Assembly (NCBI RefSeq): GCF_001659605.2
Contig: NC_035170.2
Coordinates: forward strand, 17,959,856-18,023,855
Direction: 5' to 3'
DNA: 64,000 bases
DNA from: Manihot esculenta
Lineage: Eukaryota > Streptophyta > Magnoliopsida > Malpighiales > Euphorbiaceae
Part shown: positions 21,608-31,363 of the stretch, piece by piece
Numbering within the stretch: position 1 is the first letter of the stretch
How the letters are laid out: each line of letters opens with the position of its first letter
Notes under the pieces: model-generated
Seen by the model: only the letters and a program-made list of their open reading frames with translations
Told to the model about the DNA's origin: nothing
Databases searched by the model: none
Program-made: the position numbers and the translations under genes

Positions 21608-23807
21608 TGTAACGCCCCGGAAATCCGGACCGCTACCGGCGCTAGGATTCAGGTCGGCTTAAGGCCGCCGGAACCCGTAGCAAGCCTACATACATCCTGT
21701 TTACCTGTTTAATCCCATACATGATCAACAAACATACATAAGAATTAAAACTTTTCATTTGCTTCATTCACCAAACTCAACCTGTGCATGCACTATGCTC
21801 ATCATATACATAAACATTAATCCCTCTGTGGGATTTCATCAAAGCCTCAATGGGCAATAGATATCCTGTGTTGAGTTGGTTCACATATACATCATAAAAT
21901 AAGATCATATACATACCAAGGGATTAACATAAACTATGGTCAAGCACAACTCTATCCTCAATAACATAGTTACATAAACATAACTGTTTCAAACTTTACA
22001 TTACATTCTTATCATTTGTCATGTCCACATACTCTAACTATTACATACATATGACTTTTCTCTTCTTTTCTTCTCTATCACTCCCGTACCTGCAAACCTG
22101 GGGTTAGGGGAGAGGGGTGAGCTAGATGCCCAGTGAGTAGAACTATAAAAAGAATATTTAAAACATGCTATAATGGAATGCATCATTGCACAAACATTTC
22201 ACATCATGGAAGGACCGACCCAAAAATCCCTCAGCTCCATGCCCGGCCCTATTATGGGCACCACAGGACTTCGTATTGCCCGGCCCTATTATGGGCACCA
22301 CAGGACTTCGTAAATCGGAGCTATTGCCCGGCCCTATTATGGGCACCACAGGACTTCGTACACAGGACTAGTGAGTCGTGCAATGTCCCTCCTCATCAAC
22401 CACAATATAATAATGCAATGTAGCATATTCGTGATTCTAATGCAAGCATCCTATATTATAGTCATGATGCATGAAACATGATAAAATATTCACTTTCTTA
22501 ATTTAAAGGATTAAGTATAGTTCCACTCACCTCTGGCTGACTCTGTCAAACTCTCAGCAGCTGGCTCACTGCTGGGGTCCTTGGTTCCTCGGGTCCGAAC
22601 CTACACAGGTGGACTCCAATGAGGGACCAAACACATATAAACATATCTCTAATATATTCCCCAAAAACCCCCTAAAACATCATGAAAACATCACAGAAAA
22701 TATGCATGAAATGGCTGAATAGGGCACCTTCGGCGGCACCTTCGGCGGCCGAAAGTCCTGGACAGAGACGAAACTCAGCTAGGTTCGGCGGCACCTTCGG
22801 CGGCCGAAAGTGCCAGACAGAGACGAAAGTCTCTTTTCGGGGGCACCTTCGGCAGCCGAAAGCTGCCTTCACAAGAGGGGTTCGGCGGCCGAAACTCCCT
22901 TCGGCTGCCGAACCTGGTTTCTGCCAAATGGCAGAAACTTGGTTCAAATGAACCTCCTGCCTCCCAAAACCACAGATCATGCATATTTCTCAACCAAAAC
23001 ATACATACAAGTTCCTAGGGGTCTCAAACATGCATATACCCCATCTACAACACTTCATACACACACAATCAAGCTACATTGCTCAAACATCATCAAAACC
23101 CATAAACTCAACCTATGTCCTAACATGCATTCCTACCCATAGATCTTACTTAAAACTTGTTTAAAACATAAAAAGGGTTCAAGATCGACCCTTACCTCTT
23201 GAAGAAACGAGAGGAAAGTGATCCTAGCTTGGAGATGGAGAGATTAAGCTCTTTGAACCTCCAAGCACTCAAAACTTGCTCAAAACTTGCTCAAAGCTCA
23301 CAAATCTTCAAAACGAAGTTATAAACTCGTTAAAACCATGAAAGATCTAAAGGAAACACTCAAGATCGAGGGAGGAGCGGTGGAGACTCACCTTGGCCGA
23401 CAATGGGAGAGAAAAAGCTCGCCCGTGCGGACCTAGGGGACCCTTTTATAGTGGCTGGCCAGACCACGTTCGGGGGCCGAATGTGCCTCCGCATCCATGC
23501 AATGTTCGGCGGCCGAACATAAGGTTCGGCGGCCGAACCTGCACTTCCCTCACTTAGACTTTCGGGGGCCTAACGTGCCTCCCAAAGTCCATGCATGTTC
23601 GGCGGCCGAAAGTGAGTTTCGGCGGCCGAACCTGGGTTTTCCCTTAAAGAAATTTTCATGCAAAAACTCATTTAAAATCATACTTAAAAACATTAAAAAC
23701 ATGAAAACATTTTATAAAAACATGCTTTTACCCTTCTAGAGGTTTCCGACACCCAAATTCCACCGGACGGTAGGAATTCCGATACCGGAGTCTAGCCGGG
23801 TATTACA
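21608..23807 (-). repeat. Element C left (3') LTR, 2,200 bp
   Basis: Plus-strand ends are TGTAACGCCCCGG ... GCCGGGTATTACA. The downstream palindrome cluster has exact TTCGGCGGCCGAA at 22741, 22796 and 22881 and variants at 22848 and 22900. The promoter-side cluster has exact copies starting at 23505, 23525, 23598 and 23618 and a variant at 23469. The TATA box (minus strand) is at 23444-23450. Three hairpin-type units start at 22241, 22278 and 22326. Confidence 0.95.
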
Positions 23808-23844
23808 TTCTCCCCCCCTTAAGAACATTCGTCCCCGAATGTTC
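23808..23844 (-). promoter_or_regulatory. Element C polypurine tract and adjacent hairpin
   Basis: On the minus strand the purine run AAGGGGGGGAGAA (23808-23820) directly precedes the 3' LTR. Upstream of it is a perfect hairpin with 9 bp arms (23823-23831 and 23836-23844) and a 4 nt loop. The purine run primes plus-strand DNA synthesis. The hairpin is shared with elements 1 and D. Confidence 0.88.
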
Positions 23845-23906
23845 CTCAACTAGTACATGCATAGCAAAACAACATAACATACATATAAAACACATAGAGA
23901 CTAACC

Positions 23907-26900
23907 TTAAAAGAGATAGGGATATTGCTGGAGCATGGACTCCCGTGTCTCCCAAGTACATTCTTCCATATTGTGGTGGTTCCAAAGGACTTTCACCATC
24001 GGAATTTCCTTGTTCCTTAGCTTTTTGATCTGAGTGTCAAGAATCCGCACTGGTTGTTCAACATAAGTGAGATCCTCTTGGATCTCCACATCAGGCTCAC
24101 TAAGAACCTTGCCCGGATCTGACACGAACTTCCTCAACATGGAAACATGGAAAACCGGATGGATTCTCTCCATAGAAGCAGGCAAGTCCAGCTTGTACGA
24201 TACGTTCCCAACTTTTTGCAAGACCTCAAAGGGTCCGATGTACCGCGGAGCTAGCTTACCCTTCTTTCCGAACCGAACCACCCCTTTCATTGGGGACACC
24301 TTGAGCAATACTAGATCCCCCTCCTGAAACTCTACCTGTCTCCTGCGGATGTCTGTATAACTCTTCTGCCTGCTTGTGGCAGTCTTTATCCTTTCTCTGA
24401 TCATGGGCACCACTCTGCTGGTGATCTCTACAAGCTCAGGCCCTGCTAAGGACCTCTCTCCAACCTCTTCCCAGCAAACAGGTGACCTGCACTTCCTTCC
24501 ATACAAAGCTTCATATGGAGCCATCCCGATGCTAGCATGATAGCTGTTATTGTAGGCGAACTCCACCAAGGGTAGATGTTGCCTCCAAGAACCGCCAAAA
24601 TCTAGCACACACATCCTGAGCATATCCTCTATTGTCTGGATGGTCCTCTCTGACTGTCCATCAGTCTGGGGGTGGAAGGCAGTACTAAAATCCAGCCTGG
24701 TACCCATAGCATTCTGCAGACTCCGCCAAAACCTGGAGGTGAACTGGGGCCCTCTATCTGATACTATAGACACTGGGACCCCATGCAGCCTGACAACCTC
24801 GTCAACATACACCTGCGCTAACTTATCCACAGAGTAATTGCTCCTAACAGGGATGAAGTGAGCAGATTTGGTGAGTCTGTCCACGATCACCCATATGGAG
24901 TCTAGTCTGTTGGATGTTGCCGGTAACCCCACTACAAAATCCATAGCGATATTCTCCCATTTCCACTCTGGAATCGGCAGTGGGTTAAGCATTCCAGCCG
25001 GCTTCTGATGTTCCAGCTTCACCCTCTGACATATTTCGCAGGCTGACACGAACTGTGCCACTTCCCTCTTCATAGCTGGCCACCAATACACTCTCTTCAG
25101 ATCTTGATACATCTTGGTGGCTCCAGGGTGAACACTGTACCTTGCATTATGAGCCTCTCTCATAATGTCTCCTTTTAGCCCGATGTCATCTGGTACACAT
25201 AGTCTATTCCCATAGCGGAGGATCCCCTTATCATCGAATCTGAACTCACTATTTTTGCCTGACTGAACAGTCCTGGCAATCTTTACTAACTCTGGGTCCT
25301 CATGCTGTTTCTGAGCCACCTGCTCCAGAAACACGGGTGTTACTTTCATCTGCGCAATCAAAGCACCTGTACCAGACAACTCCATCAGTAGACCCTCATT
25401 GATGAGTTTATAAAATTCCTTCACCACCGGTCTCCTCTCTGCCGTGATGTGGGATAGACTGCCAAGTGATTTCCGGCTTAAGGCATCAGCTACTACATTA
25501 GCCTTACCCGGATGGTACTGGATCTTGCAATCATAGTCACTCAACAGTTCTACCCATCTCCTCTGCCTCAAGTTCAGCTCTCTCTGGTTCAAGATGTGCT
25601 GCAAGCTCTTATGATCTGTGAAGATCTCACATTTTACCCCATAGAGGTAATGCCTCCACATTTTGAGGGCAAAGATAACTGCTGCCATTTCCAGGTCGTG
25701 TGTGGGGTAATTCAACTCATGCCTCTTCAGCTGTCTAGAAGCATAAGCGATCACCTTACCATTCTGCATCAACACACAACCCAGGCCTACTCTGGATGCA
25801 TCACAGAACACTGTGAAATCCTCATTGCTGTTTGGCAGAGCTAACACTGGTGCTGAAGTCAACCTCTTCTTGAGCTCCTCAAAGCTTTCTTCACACTGAT
25901 CGGTCCACTCGAATCTCTGATTCTTTCTGGTCAATCTGGTTAAAGGAGCTGCAATTTTGGAGAAGTCCTGTACGAACCTCCTGTAATAACCAGCCAAACC
26001 CAAGAAACTTCTGATCTCTGTCACTGAGGTGGGTCTGGGCCAGTTAGTCACAGCCTCTACTTTCTTGGGGTCTACCTCTATTCCATTCTCTGACACTATA
26101 TGCCCCAAGAATGATATGCTCCTTAACCAGAACTCACACTTGGAGAACTTGGCATACAAGCCATGTTCCCTCAAGGTCTGCAAAACTATCCTCAGATGAT
26201 GGGCATGCTCCTCTGCATTCCTGGAATACACTAGGATATCATCTATGAAGACAATAACGAAGTGATCCAGGTATGGTCTGAATATTCTATTCATGAGGTC
26301 CATGAATGCTGCAGGGGCGTTGGTCAACCCGAACGGCATTACAAGGAACTCATAGTGCCCATATCTGGTCCTGAAAGCTGTCTTCGGTATGTCTTCTTCC
26401 CTTATCCTCAGCTGATGGTACCCTGATCTCAGATCTATCTTGGAGAAACAACCTGCTCCTGCTAGCTGGTCGAATAGATCATCGATCCTTGGCAATGGGT
26501 ACTTGTTCTTGGTAGTGACCTTGTTCAACTGCCTGTAGTCGATACAAAGTCTGAGGGATCCATCCTTCTTTCTCACAAAAAGCACTGGAGCACCCCAAGG
26601 TGAGGTACTCGGTCGGATGAAGCCCTTATCTACCAGATCTTGCAACTGCTCTTTCAGTTCCTTCAATTCTGCTGGTGCCATCCTGTAGGGAGGGATAGAG
26701 ATCGGTCTAGTTCCAGGCATCAATTCCATCTCGAACTCTATCTCCCTAGTAGGTGGTCGTCCTGGAAGTTCTTCTGGAAAGACATCCAGAAATTCTCTGA
26801 CAACTGGCACTGAGGCTGGCTCCCTGACCTGACTATCTAGCTCTCTCACGTGAGCTACATACCCCTGACATCCCTTCCTAAGCAGCCTACGAGCCTGTAG

Positions 26901-28916
26901 GGCCGATATCAGACCTCTAGGCGTACCCCTCTTGTCTCCTCTGAAGACAACCTCTGACCCGTTCTGATCTCTGAGCCTGACTACCTTGTCCCTGCAGTCC
27001 AAGGTAGCACCATGGGTAGATAGCCAATCCATCCCTAGAATGACGTCAAAATCTGTCAAGTCTAGAACCACAAGGTCGGCGGAAAGGCATCTTCCCTCAA
27101 CAAACACTGGACAATACCGGCAGACTGACTCTGCCACTGTCGGGTCACACTTGGGTCCACTGACCCATAGGGGACACTCTAACCCAGAGACCATCAACCC
27201 TAACCTCTCAACTGCCCTCGGAGAAATAAAGGAATGAGATGCACCCGGGTCCATTAATGCATACACATCAGAACACCCAATGATGAGATTACCTGACACC
27301 ACGGTGTTGGATGTGTTCGCCTCCTGCTGAGTCATTGTGAAGATCCTGGCTGGAGCTGATGGACCTTCACCTCGGGAACCAGAAGAAGAGGCTGCCCCTC
27401 TCCCTCTACCTCTGCCACTGCCCTGTGTTGTGGCTGGAGCTGCTGGTTGTGCCACACTACCCGAAGCTGTCTGTTGGGGCTGGCCCATGAAAGGTGCTCT
27501 AGGACAATCCCGAGCTATGTGTCCCTCCTGGCCACATCTGAAACATGCATTGGTCCCCCATCGACACGCTCCCTTGTGTGGCCTCCCACACCTTTGGCAT
27601 TCTGCACCATCTGAGCCTGAACTCGAGCCACCGCCAAATCCTAGACCGGATTTCAGCTTGTTCCAGAACTTGTTCTTCTTGGGCTTCTTAGTGCTACTCC
27701 ATCTCTTACTACCTGAACTCTGAGTAGAGGGTCCTGGCCCTCCTCTGCCTGGGGTCTTAACCCCTGAAGACTGGGTCACTGACTGTTTCACTGACCCCTC
27801 AACTATGGCACTGGCCTCCATTCTTCGAGCCATATCTACCACTGTGTGAAAACTCTCCCTCTCAGCTGATTGAATCAATGAGGAGTACCTGGACTGTAAT
27901 TTCATAACATATCTCCTGGCCTTCTTCACATCTGTATCTAGAGCTTGCCCTGAGAAGGGTAATAGCTCCAGAAATTTATCTGTGTACTCCTCTATGCTCA
28001 TGTCTTCTGTCTGTCTCAGTTGCTCAAACTCAATCATCTTTAGCTCTCTGGAGCTATCTGGAAATGCCCATCCAGCAAACTCATTGGCAAAATCCTCCCA
28101 TGTCATACTGTCTAGTCTCGGGTCCACATAGCACTTGAACCATTCCTTTGCCTTTTTGCACTTCAGGGTGAACCCTGCCATCTCAATGGCTCTTCTATCA
28201 TCTGCCCCTAGCTCATCAGTGATCGTCTTCACTGCTCTCAGGTATTCAAAGGGATCATCCCCTGACTTATATTTAGGAGCATCCAGCTTAAGGTAAGCTG
28301 TCATTTTCACCTTACTCCCACTGGCTGAGCTAGGTCTAGGAGGTTGAGTAACTGGGGCTACTGGTTCTGTAGGAGGTGGAGGTGGGGATGCAGCATTCCC
28401 CGAGGTGGGGTTTGCTGGGTGAGGATGGAAGGATGAGGGTGGATAGGCTGGGTACTGTGGGTACGGTGGATAGAAAGGTGGATAAGGCATGTGAGTAGGG
28501 TAGGGATTAAAGCTGGAGTAATCCGACGTACTTCCCATCGGATACCCGGGACTCTGTGCATAGGGTGGGTAATAGGGTGGAAAACCATACCCCGAGGCCT
28601 GAGTGCCTCCTTGTGACTCCCCTGTCCCTTCTTCTGACATGCCAACATCCAGATTCCCATCCCTTCTCTGATCTTCTTCCATAACCTCCCTCACATCTGA
28701 AGAACTTCCTCCTCTTTCTGTCCCCCTTCTGCTAGTATCAAAAGACCTTCTAGGGTCCCTTGATACTCTTTCTCTGTTTGTTCTGCATGACATTGCCCTA
28801 GGCAATGTGGGAGGGCGGGCGCTTGTGCCCTCATCCTCTGGTGGGACTCCTGTCAATCGTGCAGATCGACGAGTTCCTCTCATTCTGTTCTCTGAAAAAC
28901 AGCACATAACTCGCAA
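23907..28916 (-). CDS. Intact Tekay gag-pol polyprotein (1,669 aa) of element C
   Basis: This single open frame encodes the particle and enzymes of a chromovirus. Order, with approximate residues: proline/tyrosine-rich N-terminus (100-190); gag domain (about 200-390, [10 protein letters not shown]); two zinc knuckles (about 440-470, [12 protein letters not shown] and [14 protein letters not shown]); aspartic protease (about 554, [10 protein letters not shown]); reverse transcriptase (about 740-920, active site FIDD near 889); RNase H (about 1030-1150, [16 protein letters not shown]); integrase with HHCC module (about 1255-1310) and D,D35E (about 1324, 1384, 1420); and a chromodomain (about 1610-1669) ending QYPYLF. 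No stop or frameshift is seen. Translation may start at the second methionine (residue 12, [10 protein letters not shown]), the more conserved position, although the other full-length copy has isoleucine there. Confidence 0.96.
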   Translation of the reverse strand: MRVMCCFSENRMRGTRRSARLTGVPPEDEGTSARPPTLPRAMSCRTNRERVSRDPRRSFDTSRRGTERGGSSSDVREVMEEDQRRDGNLDVGMSEEGTGESQGGTQASGYGFPPYYPPYAQSPGYPMGSTSDYSSFNPYPTHMPYPPFYPPYPQYPAYPPSSFHPHPANPTSGNAASPPPPPTEPVAPVTQPPRPSSASGSKVKMTAYLKLDAPKYKSGDDPFEYLRAVKTITDELGADDRRAIEMAGFTLKCKKAKEWFKCYVDPRLDSMTWEDFANEFAGWAFPDSSRELKMIEFEQLRQTEDMSIEEYTDKFLELLPFSGQALDTDVKKARRYVMKLQSRYSSLIQSAERESFHTVVDMARRMEASAIVEGSVKQSVTQSSGVKTPGRGGPGPSTQSSGSKRWSSTKKPKKNKFWNKLKSGLGFGGGSSSGSDGAECQRCGRPHKGACRWGTNACFRCGQEGHIARDCPRAPFMGQPQQTASGSVAQPAAPATTQGSGRGRGRGAASSSGSRGEGPSAPARIFTMTQQEANTSNTVVSGNLIIGCSDVYALMDPGASHSFISPRAVERLGLMVSGLECPLWVSGPKCDPTVAESVCRYCPVFVEGRCLSADLVVLDLTDFDVILGMDWLSTHGATLDCRDKVVRLRDQNGSEVVFRGDKRGTPRGLISALQARRLLRKGCQGYVAHVRELDSQVREPASVPVVREFLDVFPEELPGRPPTREIEFEMELMPGTRPISIPPYRMAPAELKELKEQLQDLVDKGFIRPSTSPWGAPVLFVRKKDGSLRLCIDYRQLNKVTTKNKYPLPRIDDLFDQLAGAGCFSKIDLRSGYHQLRIREEDIPKTAFRTRYGHYEFLVMPFGLTNAPAAFMDLMNRIFRPYLDHFVIVFIDDILVYSRNAEEHAHHLRIVLQTLREHGLYAKFSKCEFWLRSISFLGHIVSENGIEVDPKKVEAVTNWPRPTSVTEIRSFLGLAGYYRRFVQDFSKIAAPLTRLTRKNQRFEWTDQCEESFEELKKRLTSAPVLALPNSNEDFTVFCDASRVGLGCVLMQNGKVIAYASRQLKRHELNYPTHDLEMAAVIFALKMWRHYLYGVKCEIFTDHKSLQHILNQRELNLRQRRWVELLSDYDCKIQYHPGKANVVADALSRKSLGSLSHITAERRPVVKEFYKLINEGLLMELSGTGALIAQMKVTPVFLEQVAQKQHEDPELVKIARTVQSGKNSEFRFDDKGILRYGNRLCVPDDIGLKGDIMREAHNARYSVHPGATKMYQDLKRVYWWPAMKREVAQFVSACEICQRVKLEHQKPAGMLNPLPIPEWKWENIAMDFVVGLPATSNRLDSIWVIVDRLTKSAHFIPVRSNYSVDKLAQVYVDEVVRLHGVPVSIVSDRGPQFTSRFWRSLQNAMGTRLDFSTAFHPQTDGQSERTIQTIEDMLRMCVLDFGGSWRQHLPLVEFAYNNSYHASIGMAPYEALYGRKCRSPVCWEEVGERSLAGPELVEITSRVVPMIRERIKTATSRQKSYTDIRRRQVEFQEGDLVLLKVSPMKGVVRFGKKGKLAPRYIGPFEVLQKVGNVSYKLDLPASMERIHPVFHVSMLRKFVSDPGKVLSEPDVEIQEDLTYVEQPVRILDTQIKKLRNKEIPMVKVLWNHHNMEECTWETRESMLQQYPYLF

Positions 28917-29139
28917 GCATTAGTATCATATGGTTCATGTGGAGACACATGAACCTACATCACATACATGGCAAACATAGCATATCATTTATGCGCATGC
29001 ATATTGTCATGGCATATCACATCATCATAGCAAGACAGGACTCTACATCCTATCCTAGTGGACATGACCTTTCCTATTGTGCTTGACCCTCTAATACTTC
29101 TATGAGCCCGACACTGTAGGTCCGACCATATGAACCTAG

Positions 29140-29152
29140 GGCTCTGATACCA
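29140..29152 (-). promoter_or_regulatory. Element C primer binding site (initiator tRNA-Met)
   Basis: Read on the minus strand this is TGGTATCAGAGCC, three bases (GAG) after the end of the 5' LTR. It is complementary to the 3' end of plant initiator tRNA-Met, the usual primer of chromoviruses and many copia elements. Element D has the same site at 59291-59303. Confidence 0.93.
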
Positions 29153-29155
29153 CTC

Positions 29156-31363
29156 TGTAACGCCCCGGAAATCCGGACCGCTACCGGCGCTAGGATTCAG
29201 GTCGGCTTAAGGCCGCCGGAACCCGTAGCAAGCCTACATACATCCTGTTTACCTGTTTAATCCCATACATGATCAACAAACATACATAAGAATTAAAACT
29301 TTTCATTTGCTTCATTCACCAAACTCAACCTGTGCATGCACTATGCTCATCATATACATAAACATTAATCCCTCTGTGGGATTTCATCAAAGCCTCAATG
29401 GGCAATAGATATCCTGTGTTGAGTTGGTTCACATATACATCATAAAATAAGATCATATACATACCAAAGGATTAACATAAACTATGGTCAAGCACAACTC
29501 TATCCTCAATAACATAGTTACATAAACATAACTGTTTCAAACTTTACATTACATTCTTATCATTTGTCATGTCCACATACTCTAACTATTACATACATAT
29601 GACTTTTCTCTTCTTTTCTTCTCTATCACTCCCGTACCTGCAAACCTGGGGTTAGGGGAGAGGGGTGAGCTAGATGCCCAGTGAGTAGAACTATAAAAAG
29701 AATATTTAAAACATGCTATAATGGAATGCATCATTGCACAAACATTTCACATCATGGAAGGACCGACCCAAAAATCCCTCAGCTCCATGCCCGGCCCTAT
29801 TATGGGCACCACAGGACTTCGTATTGCCCGGCCCTATTATGGGCACCACAGGACTTCGTAAATCGGAGCTATTGCCCGGCCCTATTATGGGCACCACAGG
29901 ACTTCGTACACAGGACTAGTGAGTCGTGCAATGTCCCTCCTCATCAACCACAATATAATAATGCAATGTAGCATATTCGTGATTCTAATGCAAGCATCCT
30001 ATATTATAGTCATGATGCATGAAACATGATAAAATATTCACTTTCTTAATTTAAAGGATTAAGTATAGTTCCACTCACCTCTGGCTGACTCTGTCAAACT
30101 CTCAGCAGCTGGCTCACTGCTGGGGTCCTTGGTTCCTCGGGTCCGAACCTACACAGGTGGACTCCAATGAGGGACCAAACACATATAAACATATCTCTAA
30201 TATATTCCCCAAAAACCCCCTAAAACATCATGAAAACATCACAGAAAATATGCATGAAATGGCTGAACAGGGCACCTTCGGCGGCCGAAAGTCCTGGACA
30301 GAGACGAAACTCAGCTAGGTTCGGCGGCACCTTCGGCGGCCGAAAGTGCCAGACAGAGACGAAAGTCTCTTTTCGGGGGCACCTTCGGCAGCCGAAAGCT
30401 GCCTTCACAAGAGGGGTTCGGCGGCCGAAACTCCCTTCGGCTGCCGAACCTGGTTTCTGCCAAATGGCAGAAACTTGGTTCAAATGAACCTCCTGCCTCC
30501 CAAAACCACAGATCATGCATATTTCTCAACCAAAACATACATACAAGTTCCTAGGGGTCTCAAACATGCATATACCCCATCTACAACACTTCATACACAC
30601 ACAATCAAGCTACATTGCTCAAACATCATCAAAACCCATAAACTCAACCTATGTCCTAACATGCATTCCTACCCATAGATCTTACTTAAAACTTGTTTAA
30701 AACATAAAAAGGGTTCAAGATCGACCCTTACCTCTTGAAGAAACGAGAGGAAAGTGATCCTAGCTTGGAGATGGAGAGATTAAGCTCTTTGAACCTCCAA
30801 GCACTCAAAACTTGCTCAAAACTTGCTCAAAGCTCACAAATCTTCAAAACGAAGTTATAAACTCGTTAAAACCATGAAAGATCTAAAGGAAACACTCAAG
30901 ATCGAGGGAGGAGCGGTGGAGACTCACCTTGGCCGACAATGGGAGAGAAAAAGCTCGCCCGTGCGGACCTAGGGGACCCTTTTATAGTGGCTGGCCAGAC
31001 CACGTTCGGGGGCCGAATGTGCCTCCGCATCCATGCAATGTTCGGCGGCCGAACATAAGGTTCGGCGGCCGAACATAAGGTTCGGCGGCCGAACCTGCAC
31101 TTCCCTCACTTAGACTTTCGGGGGCCTAACGTGCCTCCCAAAGTCCATGCATGTTCGGCGGCCGAAAGTGAGTTTCGGCGGCCGAACCTGGGTTTTCCCT
31201 TAAAGAAATTTTCATGCAAAAACTCATTTAAAATCATACTTAAAAACATTAAAAACATGAAAACATTTTATAAAAACATGCTTTTACCCTTCTAGAGGTT
31301 TCCGACACCCAAATTCCACCGGACGGTAGGAATTCCGATACCGGAGTCTAGCCGGGTATTACA
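29156..31363 (-). repeat. Element C right (5') LTR, 2,208 bp
   Basis: Almost identical to the left LTR. Differences seen are one base near 29467, one near 30268, loss of one 12 bp unit near 30273 and gain of one 20 bp palindrome unit near 31060; the net +8 bp matches the length difference exactly. TATA box (minus strand) at 30980-30986; the gag-pol start lies about 2.06 kb downstream of it. This LTR should carry the element's active promoter. Confidence 0.95.

Larger units (their letters stand above)
21608..31363 (-). mobile_element. Full-length Tekay chromovirus element C (9,756 bp), TSD GGCGC
   Basis: It has two nearly identical LTRs (21608-23807 and 29156-31363), an iMet primer site, an unbroken gag-pol and a polypurine tract. 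Perfect 5 bp repeats GGCGC flank it (21603-21607 and 31364-31368). By eye the LTRs differ at two substitutions plus two indels that fall inside the palindrome arrays (12 bp and 20 bp). At a generic plant rate of 1.3e-8 per site per year two substitutions would mean tens of thousands of years. All parts needed for autonomous retrotransposition appear present. Whether it is transcribed cannot be told from sequence. Confidence 0.96.

Noticed and set aside
22133..23142. Many 60-110 codon open frames in the Tekay LTRs (repeated at 29681-30678, 52274-53249 and 59827-61033), rich in SAAE, RRPK or GRR
   Set aside because: They are translations of the palindrome and hairpin repeats in several frames, differ between LTR subfamilies, and show no conserved protein.
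23466..23632. Regularly spaced palindromic repeats resembling a CRISPR array
   Set aside because: Spacers are only 7 bp, the repeats recur in several LTRs, and the context is a plant retrotransposon. No cas genes exist here.
24067..27723. Plus-strand frames such as 27337-27723 and 25512-25844
   Set aside because: They lie opposite the intact gag-pol of element C and have no recognisable protein character.
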